A stretch of DNA of 58,823 bases from Chlamydiota bacterium (lineage in GTDB: Bacteria > Auribacterota > JACPWU01): the NCBI GenBank assembly GCA_016178055.1, contig JACOUC010000061.1, positions 1 through 58,823 on the forward strand, written 5' to 3'. How positions within the stretch are numbered: the stretch's first letter is position 1; the number at the start of each line of letters is the position of its first letter. A program made the position numbers and the translations under genes. This document shows positions 46,201 to 58,200 of the stretch, piece by piece. The notes under the pieces are model-generated. The model saw only the letters and a program-made list of their open reading frames with translations. It did no database searches and was not told where the DNA came from.

Positions 46201-49200
46201 TATCCGTCTCTAGAATAGATTTTTTAATGTCAGAGATTGCCCTTTCGAAAATCTCTCGATAAGTTTTTTTTGCTCGATCGATCACACCCCCCTCTAGCTG
46301 AAGAATCCGATCTTGAAATTCGTATTCCTGGAAGGCACGATCAATGTCTATTTCTAAAAACCTTATCTTCCCTTCCAGTGCTTCTGACTCAAAATGGATT
46401 GAGTTCAAAACATTTGGGAGATGATCCACAAAATAGTTCAGCACGTTATTGGCCAGAGTTCTGATTCTAATGGGCTTGGTTTCAGAATCTGCATAGGCGT
46501 CGCACAAAAAATCATCTGAGAAAAGGGTCCACCACGCAACCTCAGAGCGAAAGTCGACAAAAAAGCCGGGATTGGTGAATGATTGCTCTCGAATGACATG
46601 GAAGAAATCGGCAATGATTTGTTTCCTTGCCCTTGGATATTGAGAATGAACATGGTGCTGTGCTCTTAGAAATTTGAGGATATAGGTCTTGCAGCGATTG
46701 GAGAGGGGAATTTCTTTTAAATATTTGACGATTTGGCGCCGATCTATCTTTCCCTCATACCTCGGATCAATCATGACACTTAAAAAGGCATTGATGACGG
46801 GGAGCCAACGGGTTCTCTCTTCATGGGATAGATCTTTCCTCCACTTTGCTTTAAGCTCTGATACCCTGCCATCATCCCCTTGCGAAGCCTTTTCTTGAAC
46901 GCCAAAAATCTCTACCAGACTGTCAATAAGGGTCGAGCCATATTGTCTGATAAATCGTTCATGGTAAGGGCGGCAAATGCCATGATGCTTTATAATCAGG
47001 GCCTTGGGATCCACTTGAATGTGGTGGAGTTCAGGATAGATTTCTTGAATGATGCCTTGAATTTCTTCAGGGGTTGCGTGAGGGGCTAAGGCCAAACCCA
47101 TTAAAAAGGCTTCCAGTTGAAGACGATTAAAATAATGAATCACTTCTTTGGAGATCGCTATTGAATTTGCTGGGATATCTTTTAGGGTGGATGGAGGCGC
47201 TAACGCATTGAAACCAAAGATGCAATCCTTTGGGTTGTGTCTTCCTTCTGGGATGACAACAGGGAAAAGGACGATTTTGCTTTTTGTTAAGTCGTCGAGA
47301 GCTTGCGTAAGTTTCTCAGCAAAGACGTGGCCTTTGTATTTTTTCAAAAGTTCTATCTTCCAAGACTGGGTATCAGGAAGGATATCTTCGAGCTTCGATT
47401 CTTCAAACTCGATTTTAAGAGGGGCCTTGACTCCAGGCCCTCCTGGCGGTACCGAAGGTCTTCTTTCTCTCCCATTGGCAAAATCCTTGATTCTATGCCC
47501 GAGAGGATTCCAGTCATCACTTCCCATGTCCCAAAAAACCTTTTTAGCCCTCGTCTCTAGATTAGGAATCCGAGGATAGTGCGCATGAAAGATAACAGGC
47601 ATGAGGAGTCGTATCAATTGATGATGAGGACCCATAAAGTGAAAGAATTCGTGGCATAGTGCTTCATCGACTATCGATGTTTCATCTTGATGACGATTTA
47701 GAAAGTCTAGATTGAAAAAGAGATGGCCTTTCTCACCGATTTTCTTCCAATGTCCAATGTGATTTGGATTATTTCTAAAGGCATGGGCATGGGTAAGGTC
47801 AAAATTGCGTATGATATCAGTCATAAAATCTATAAAGTCACCTAAACTCATGTTTCTTAAGGATTGAGAAAGGGGATCACGGCTATGATCAATCCGATCC
47901 AACTCGGCGTCAATGGCCTTTATTTTTTCAGATAATCTTGATTTCGACCACCCCTCCCTTTGCCTCGTCTTCGAAGGGATTGCGTGGTAGGAGCTTTCAA
48001 AAAATTTTCGCTGAGCGAGTAAAAATTCCCGATAGCCTCTACTATTTGTAAACTTGTCTTTGACTGCATATCGCCTCAAGCCTTCTTGAAATCGTTGAAT
48101 GATGATTTCTTTTCTTTCGGCAATGAGTTTACGAAGAGCTTTGTCATCCTCTGAAGAAGGACGGTTCACAATGCTATTCCAAGGGGGTTCATGATGATCG
48201 CGATGTTTTCGGCGCCTCATTTGAATGGCACTGTAATGATGGACATCCGCCAGTTCAGCAACTTTGACAAGATGTGGATCATGGACGGCAAAAGACGGGA
48301 TAGAACCCTCATCTCCTGGAAGCAATTTCCTTAAATCCTCCGAAGAAAACAATGAGGAATCAAGACTGACCAAACGCAGATTGCCCACGAGTTGATCTTC
48401 AACCCCCAGTTCTTTTAAAAGGGAGACGATTAACCTTGAAGCCAGGATCAGATCTCTTCTCTGACTTTCAAGGGCATGATGATGAGGGGGTAAGATGAGG
48501 ACATTACTCGGTTGAGATATAGGATCATCATTGTTCTCAAAGGATAAAACAATATTTCCATGAGGCTCTTCGCCTTGGGAGAGAAAAGAGGGGTTCTTGG
48601 CCAAAAGTGCGTGAGAGTTACGAAAAGAATATTGACCTGTCAAATCCGCTTCAAAAGGAGTAGCCAATACCATTTCTAGTGTATCACCTCGAAAGCGATA
48701 GATTGCGATAACTTCCAAGTATGAATTTTTAGATGGGTATGCATGGGTTTTATTAGCCCCATCCTTTCGAACAAACTCAGGAATGATTTGAGCCAATTGA
48801 ACGGTAGCTTGATCAATGGGCATTCTGTAATACACCTGATTGAGTGAGGTCTCCAGCTTAATGTCTGGTTTCAACTCGATTAAAATGATGTCTCGATCTT
48901 GAGGATTGACGCAGCGCCAGACTTTCTGGATTGCCCGCATTCGAAAAAGTTCCATGGCATGCTCTTCATCAATAATCATCGTCCCATTCGTCGTCAGAAA
49001 AAAACCTCTTTCTCGAAATAAGGGTGGTAAGTCCTCTAGGGTTAAATTTATTTCTTGAGCGCCTTGACCCAAGGATTGAAGAGGTCTTGTGATCCTTGCT
49101 GCGTCCACATTTAAAGCATAATAAGGCCTCACCCCCTCTGGACTGGCCTGGCTTTTCTCAACAGGTATAAAGATATTGACGTTGTGAAAGGGCGTTCTCC

Positions 49201-52200
49201 AAAAATAGAGTTCAAGCATGATGCGAGGTTGATCGGAAGCGTTACGTATGGTATGGATTGAACCCGGACCTCGTGTCACAATTCCAACTTTGCCAGAATC
49301 TAGTTCATGTTCTTCCAATTTCTGTAATCTCAAAACTTGACCATCCCAACCTTTTCCAAATTTATTTAGGGATGACGCTTCTTTTAATTGATAAACCGTT
49401 TCCTTCATTCCAGCCCCTAAAGGACAAGTCAAACCTAAGGCACCTCCATGATTATGAATTCGAGTTTCTCCACCTGGAGCCCAGACATGAGCAAAGATTC
49501 CAAATTTTTCGGACATACATACACCATTACGATGATAATCTTCATCCCCTTGGGGATAGTCAATAAGGTAAGGAAGAAATACATTTAAAAGATCATGATG
49601 CTGAGCGACCCATTTTTCAATGATCGGAGCACTAACTTGGGCAAAGGCTTGTTGGTCTTGGCTGTGAATTTTAGCTTTTGGATCTTGTACTTGTAATTGC
49701 CGTCCAAATTCATGACTTTGTAAAGCCTCTTGTAATTGTGTTTCTAAACCGCCAAAAATAGATTTTAGAATTTCTTTTTTTGTTTCGGATTCTGTTAAAG
49801 AACTTTCTTCAGGAGGATTTTGCTCCAAATCTTTGGCTAAAAGCCAAGCATTAGGCCAAAAATGGTCTGGTCTAAGAATATCTTTTGCTGCCAAAGTTGC
49901 ATAATAAATTTTATTTTTACCTTTAAGAGAAAGTTTTTGCATCAACTGCATAAACTGAACAGGTTCTAATTCAAACGCATACTGAAAAAGCTTTGTGGTT
50001 AATGTAGCTTCTTCATTATTTAAAATTCGACTAAGCGTCCCCATTTTATCTTCTTCAAGAGCCCTGCGATTAAGCTCGTCTTCAAAATTAGGCTCGCCTT
50101 TTAAATTGACTAATTGACAGGGGCGAACCTCACGAACCCCCATTTGCGAAAAGAATTGATAGGCCTTCTGGAGTGTGGTCCCCGTTGTATAACAATCATC
50201 CAGAAAAATCACACGCTTTCCTTTGAGAGCTTCCGTGTCATCAACAGAAAAACCATTAAAAACATTTGTTCTAGAAGGGAGATCTAACCCCGCATACTGA
50301 GCTGTCTCAGGAGCACGATCTGTTCTTAAAGGAACCAGTGTGATTCCAAATTCTTGAGCTACCTTTTCAGCAACCAGCCGAATTGGACTTGGAATATCAA
50401 AACCTTGAGGACTAGCAATCACCCATTCTTCACCTGGATGCAGACGATCACCTAATTCTCTACGAATTCTTTCAATCATTCTTTGTGCCCAGTATTCAAC
50501 TTCATCCGGGTCTCCCAACTTCATCAGGGAGTACGATGTCTGTGTTTCCACTGTATTTCCCTGTTCAAACGTCTCCAGAGCCATGTATCCCCTGGAAATT
50601 TCTTCCAGCCACTCCGTAGGTTGATCCTCCTCGATTTTCTGATTTCCAAAATTAATGGATTCAATTTTTTGATCAACTTCTACTGAAATAGCCTCTAAAA
50701 TCTTCTGGGGATCTTCATCCGCCATTCTTTTGACAAGATCAACGGCCCAGCCTGTACTTCCATCCTCGCTCCTTGCTTCACACCCCAACCGATGGAAATA
50801 AACATCCATGGCCCTCACCCGCATCTCCCATAATCCATTACGATCTAAAGTCTTTATAATCCAAGTTCGTAAATCGCCATGATTAAGCTCTTGATCTGAA
50901 AGACCCAGAACAATTTCCCCAAATCTTCGCCATAATCTCAACTCAACAAGCTCATGCGCCACCGTCGACCAATCTTTCGCATATACACTATTTCGTGAAA
51001 GCCCTGCATGGCCAACAACTTCTTCAAAATCTTCACCGATAAAAATTTGTTCTTTTTTATCTGTTACATAGTCGGGCGAAAGTATTTTTTTTGTCTTCTC
51101 ATCTCTATTTTGACTAAATGATTTTAAATTTACTTCTGATTTTAGTTCCACAAGCAATGTCCCCTTCAAAAATCCATCTCTTTTCTCCCAGCATCTTAAA
51201 ATATTACTTCTTAGAGCGCGAACCTGATTAATTGAAACAATCGCCGTATCAGCTGTCGTAATAATCGGCCCCCTTGCCAAACCCCTTGCCAAATTTTCTT
51301 CAGTTACAGGGATTTCTTCAGCCTCTTCTCTTAAAGTAACAAATAAAGATTGCTTCACTAAATCTAGAGGAAGCTTCATCACGCTATACTTTCCCTCTTC
51401 ATTTTCAACAGGAATAAAAACTTTCATATGAGAGAGTGGAATTTCTCCCCAAATATAAATCTCAAGCATAAAACACGTTTTATTCACTGTATTCTGAATC
51501 TGGTGAATCGTATCAGTACTAGGTAAAAGGGAATCCACCTCTCCTGGGACAACGAACTTTTCTTCTTTTTGAATCAGAGAAGTCGTATTGACACTTTGAT
51601 CATGGTTTAAAAATCGCCTCTCAAACAATCCTGGCGTGAGTGAACAGACAAAACCTAAAGCATCGCCATGATCGTGAATGAAGGTGTTTTCCAGAGGATT
51701 GAACGAATGAATAAAAATCCAAATTTGAGAAGAAAATTTTATTGAATACCAACCATGGACCTCTTTTTTAGAGTCATGAACAGTTTGAATAAGTGGAAGT
51801 AGTTCTGTGATTTCACTTCGGTGATTTTGAATCCATGATTGGATAACAGGGGTCGCTAACTCTGCAAATTTTTGCTGATTCGGACGTGTGATGGTTTTCA
51901 AACGCATTTTCTGAAAAAGCTTACTTGGAATGAGAAGACGGTATAATTCATCTTCCAAACCTTTAAATAAAATTTTTGTACGCCTTCTGATTCGTTTTTC
52001 AAACGCCTTCTCCACTTGATCGTTTGCAACCCCATGCTCTTTACCCACTCCAACAGCGTTGATAGAAAGATCAGGGATAGACGATAAGGTTGAAGTTTGA
52101 CCTGTGGCATGGTAGACTTCCGGAAGAGGAGCAAGTACCCTATGAAAGCGGTTTTTGAAGCGGTAGAACGTCTGGTAGATACGCTGACGCCCAGTGAAAA

Positions 52201-55200
52201 ATTCAGGATCTATAAAAAAATTGAGCCATCGACTCACGAAGAACGCCTCGACATCCTCTTGAAGCGGATTCGACGACGTGCTTCTAAGTCTCCTATCTCT
52301 GACCGAGAGTTGAAACAAATGTGCGATGAAGTCCGTCAAGAACTCTATCGAGAACGTTCCAAAACTCGTCGTTGACACCAACGTTCCAATCATGCCCCCA
52401 AATTGTTTTCCTGCCTGGCTCGAAGGTGGTTGAGCATCTGAAATCTTAGCAGAACCTGACGCAAAAGTGAGTCTCCCTACCGTAATCGTGGTAAGACCTT
52501 TATCAGGACGAGGAATTGGGGTGTATTCCCATTGGAGCCCTGCAGCCTGTGCAGCGGCCTTAAATTCTTCAACACATACCGTGTATTGCCTGGAATATCC
52601 ATGGCTTGCCTTATAAGAAATAGCTAAAGTTTTCCCTAGAAAATCTCTGACTCGTCTTGGATCTACGCCATGGAGCTCTGGGGAAATTAAACCAAATCGG
52701 CCAATGAATGGAGCCCAGCTTTTAAGATGGTTAATAAGATTTTGTTGGAGTTCTAGAGGAGGAAGGGGTCGCCCATCTTGATCCACATAAGCCCCTTTTT
52801 CTACGCTTTCGATAGAAGGATCAACTGAGTCAGGTCTTTCATAAGGTCGATTATGATCCAGGAATGATCTAACATGGAGAAATTGAGAAAGGTCTAGCCC
52901 GCATTTCTCATCAGATTTCGTCACGAGAGCGTCGAGTCCGCTTTGGATGCGAGGAAGACGACCGAGACCATACGAGGCATACTTTGCAGTATGTTGAGTG
53001 TGGCCGACCGAGTCTGACGAAGCAGACGAGGCGGAATCGGCGCTCGCAGTAGAAATGTGATGAGAAATGCGGGCTAGGCTATATTTCTCTTGAACATCTC
53101 GTGCAAGATCATTGGGTCGAATGATATTTCCAAAAACGACGTGATAGAATTTTTCAGGAATACGTGCAGCCTTCAAATTCTTTAAAGTAGATTTTCGTGA
53201 AGCCTCGTTATAGTCTGCTCCAATCAGAATAAGATGATAATCTTCATATTTTTTCTTTAATGCTTGATATTCATCACATGGGTGAGTCTTACAACCTTTT
53301 AGCTTTCTATCAAAATCCTCTATTTTTTTAGCTTTGATCTTCTCAACCAAATGATAAAGATGAATTAAAAAAGTTCCGTCGCCACACCCCATATCAGCAA
53401 TGCCTTTAGGCCATTCTTCAATCGGGTGGCTAAAAATCTCACGAACCATCACATCTATTTTCTTAAAATAGGTTTCATGTGCCCCGCCACTTCCCCAAAC
53501 ATTCATGGCACGATTCACATGGCTCTCACTCCCATCAGGATTCCGAGGAAAAAGTTCACTGAAAGGCTTTCCTGTTATTAAATCTTTTAGTTTCACAAAT
53601 GTAGCCAAATAAGAAGTCGTAACGCCATAAGATCGAGTCAAAGAAGCCGCACAAATTCCTCTATCTGTCATTGACCATCGGTCATCTTTTTTCTCCATCC
53701 AACCTAATTGGGCAAAAAAATCAAACGTGGATTGAAGATGATGGGCTTCCCCTAATTTTTTTAAATCCTCTGAATGAACTCCCCAACTTCCCTCTTGGAA
53801 GAAATCAAAGGGGATTTCTGCAAGCTGCCGATCCCGTTCACAAATAGGTTCAAAAAAGCCACGCCTTCCCAGAGCAACCATCATGGGACCTGCCAGCATG
53901 CCGTTAAAATGCCCAATCATCTGGAAGCGAATTTTTTGACGGGCTGGATCTGTTTCAGAAGGCAAATTCCAATTATTTTTAGCAAATTCGACTAATTGAG
54001 CCAGATTATTTTTTAAGTCATCTTGAGGTGGGGCCCGTCCGAATAAATATTCATCCATATTGGCTGCAACAGGCAGAAAATCTGTAAGGCGCTGATCATT
54101 CTCTGCGATCATTTGAAGGGCAACACGCCCTTCTTCTGTTAAGGTAACCGTCATCTGGTGGCTTGCGGGTTCTCCATCTCGATTAAGCCAACCCATCATT
54201 TCTAATATTTCGAGAGTTACCTGAAGGTCTCCGCTTTTCTCAGGTGTTAAACCTTTCTTGGGGCCACTGCGAGGAGCCGAAGGCGACAAAGCAGTCTCAT
54301 CGATGGAAGACGAGATCGCTCCCGCCTCGCCTCGCAATGACAAAACTGAAGAATTAATATGATTAATAATTTCCTGAACGGTGACCGATTTATTTACATC
54401 ATATCTTTGCAGAAACTCCAAAACCCCTAATTCCTTCAATGCCTGAACTGTTGGAACAAGTCCCATCCCATCTTGATGGACAAAAATTTGACTTTGAATT
54501 TCGGGTCTTTCAGTTTTTAAAAGTTCACTAACACGCTCTTTTAATTTTAAACGAGGATCTAATTCTTTTTTTAATTTTAAAAATTGACGAAGATCCACTA
54601 CAAAATGAGGGATAAAAAGGCTGATGGCAAGATTGAGAGTGATGATGCCCTCATAAGAAAGAGGCATCGGTAAAATAATAGAAAGAACTGCAAAAAGAAG
54701 AAAAAGAGGGGTCAGAAAAAAGAGGGTGTAAAGCGTGTATTGAGTAATGCTCGATCGGACTTCCCCAATAGAAGAAAGAATAAGCGATTTTGCCCAGAGA
54801 TATTTTCTCTCTTTTAAGAGCTCTATAAGGCGAAGAAAGGGAATATGTAGAAAATGCCACAGAACCATCAAACCCAATGCTATTGCCACGATCGGCGGAC
54901 TTAACCCAAAAAGAAGTCCAGAAAGATAGGCTACGCCGTTAGCCAGAAAAACAACAAAAAGAACCTTTTCAATAAATGCGGGCATAAAGGCCTGGCCTAC
55001 CCACCCGTGACCGACCCAATCATAAAATTCTTGAAGCCATGGCCATCGGCCAGCTACTCCTAATATCATCATGGAACGACGAGTACGTTTTAACGAGCCG
55101 TCGATTAAACTATTGCTGACACCGCCCAAGAGTTTTTCTGCGCTTACCCAACCTCCTTGGGCCTCTCTCAAAGCTCTTCCAATCACCTCGTCCACAGCCG

Positions 55201-58200
55201 CTAAAAACTCTGGATTATTTTGATGATACTTATGTCTCATCAATGCATAAACACTCTCATATCCCAGCGACTCAGCAACTGCCCGAAGATTTGGAATTCC
55301 ATCTCCGTAAAGTTCTGTGCACTTTCTTCTGAAACGCCCTGCTTCATCGTAAGGAAGAGAATCAACATCAACTTTTAAACGTTTAATAAAGCTGGCCAAG
55401 CTTGGCTCTGAAAGCCCTAATCTCTCTGCAGCATGTTTAACCACTCCTCCTTGATCAATCAAGACTTGCTCAATTTTTCGCGTTAATACTTCTGAGACTA
55501 TTGAACTATTTCCATATCTCCTCATAAAACTTCTTACACTGGTCGTAATCTTTCCCTCACTCCGAAATCTCTCTTCATCAAACGTACCGCCAAACCCCAA
55601 TTTAGCCATTGCAAAATCAATTCGGTCTTGTTTTCTTGAAGGAAGATCTCGAAAGGCCTGCTCCAATTTCTGGCCAATACCCCTATCTCTAGAAGCGACC
55701 TGAAGCGAGGGGGACATCTCCCCTCTTTTCAAAGAAACACCTAATTTTCTAGCCCATTCTGAAAATTTTGTCCTGGTTAACCCCACCAAAGGCGCAGCTC
55801 TTTTCACCTGACCATTTACCAACTCTAAAACTTCTTCAAATAAATTTCTTAAAACTCTCCTCACTTCCGTGTCTTCCCCATACTTCTCGGAAAATTTTTC
55901 AAAATCTCTCCAACCCATATCCAATAAAGCAGATAGAAGATTAAAAGAAGTCAGTTGATCAACTTCACTTGCACTGCGCTTTCCAAGAGGCCCCCTAGCA
56001 CGAATCTCCTCTCGTTTCATTTGTTGCAAAACCTCTTCTAATCTTTTTCCTTCACGGGTAGGAAGTGCGCTCTTTTCAATTTCCAACTCATTCATCCAAG
56101 TATAGAGAAAACCCCATGGAACCCCTAAACGTCTTGCACAAGCTTTCAGATTAAGCCCTGAATCCTCAAGAGCATGTTCAAAATAATCCTTCATTATTTC
56201 ATTAAAACCCTGAGTATCTTGGCAACCCCTTTTAAAAGCAACACGATCGAGATACCCCATCGTCTGCATCAATCTCTTGAAATCATAAGATTTGCTGGCT
56301 GTCTGTTGATTCACAGCAACTCTTAAGCGCTCAATTCCACTACGTTCAAGCTTGCTAGCATCAATTTGATAAGATGTAATGGCATCACGCACAAACCCGT
56401 CTGAAACCCCAAGATATTGAGCAATCACGGGAGGAGAATTTCCCTTTGCCGCAATGGCTTCTTCAATCAAATGCTTCATCAATGCATCATAATCTGATCC
56501 TCCAAAATGATGGGAAAAAGCATTCAAATCTGCAAAACCCAATGATGAAACAGCACGAGCCAAAACTCGATCCTGAGATCGACTCTGGACTTTGATAACA
56601 GCTTCCTCTAACCTTGGAATGGCCTGAAGATCAATTTTGTTTAAATCGACAAGACCTAATTTCAAAATACCTTCCTTCTTATATCCAAGAACCCTTTCAA
56701 AAAACTCGTCTTTTCCCAAACATTGATAATAAATACCCTCAAGGGTCTTTCCCAAATAGCGTTGGGTTTGTTTTTTCAAACGAAATCTTTTTGCCTCTTG
56801 AATCACATCATTTAAATTTTCAAAGTCTTTTTCTGCTAAGAGAGATTTTAAAGTCTTATTTTTCCCTTTTACTCTGATTTGACTCACCCATATCAAAAAA
56901 GACAAGCGATGGGTTGCATGATCGCCTAATAAAGCCAATACAGACTGAAAACTTTTCTCATCTCTAAAACCCTCATAAAGTCCTACGAGGGTGTCAGACG
57001 CCCTTCGATACTGCTTTTGAGAAATTAATTTGGGCATACTCCTCATCTCTTTTTCAAAGGCGGCTCTTAACTTTGCTCGTGCCCCGTTATATTGACGAGT
57101 CAGAGAACCCGGTCTAGGCTTTAGCCTTTTACCTTCTTTAGCTTCTATTGAATCTAAAATTGATTTTGCTTGAATCAGCTTTCCATCCCTTATCCACCCT
57201 TCTACATCTTCAATACGCTCTGTGATTCCCTCATTTCCTGATGGATAAATGGGCACAGCATCTGAATTCGGGCTTGCAGATAGAGTAAGGGTGAGTCTAT
57301 TCCCTGTCTTGACGCAAACTCCCCCTGGAATGTTAAATTTCTTTCTACTCACCAAAGGAGTTCCTCTATCTTTAAGACGACTAAGATGATTGATAACAGA
57401 TATGAAGTCCAATTGAGAACCCTGTGTCACCACTATATTTGAAATTCCATGAAATGTAAAAATTTCAACGATTTCTCGAGGTATCATGAAACTAGATTTG
57501 AGAGTGGATCCCTCTATCTGAATCCCCGCCATAAGTAGGACTTCACCATTCAATTGAGGAATTTGAATGGAAAGATTCCCTTGAAAATATTTTCTTCTTA
57601 ACACCGCGAGATTGGTAGCAAAAGATACGGCACCAGACACGTTAGCAACCGACATAAGAGGTAATTTGAAAGCTGATAAACTCATAAGAGGAGAACCCTG
57701 AGTCTCCGATTTTTGAGAATAAGACTGAATTCCCTGAGTTTGAGAGGATGGCAATAAAGCCGTTCCTACTCCCAGCTCTTTCATGAGTGTTTGATATTCT
57801 TCATCTTTTAAAGATAACTTTAAAAACCAAAGCGTTAATTTTGCAGTTGATCCACCTTCGTTTAAAAGATGAATCACTTGATCTTTAGTCAAACCGGCCT
57901 CGTCTAAGCCAGAAACATCCAAAGCTTGAACTTCTACCTTAAACTGACTGCCCAGTCGATCAATCACAGAATGAAATTTTTCGGTGCATTGGTTCTTCCA
58001 TGAAACAAAAAATTGCGGATTTAATTTTATAGAGCTTTCCTTTTCTAACGCTTCACGACCCAAATGCATCAGAAATTCCGCAAGCGTTCCCCAATCAATT
58101 TTCATTTGCATATTAAGCGTTGGAGAAGGAAGCGTTTGTCCTTGAGATTCAAGATGTTCTGCTGACTCGCGAATATTTCGAAAATAAACCCCTCGATCTC

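Noticed and set aside
47148-47579. 143-codon plus-strand frame opposite the giant gene
   Set aside because: Composition and lack of motifs fit a shadow of the minus-strand coding frame, unlike the antitoxin at 52142.
50940-50990. HELVE segment in the giant protein as a zinc-protease site
   Set aside because: The pattern is HELVEL, without the second His of HExxH.
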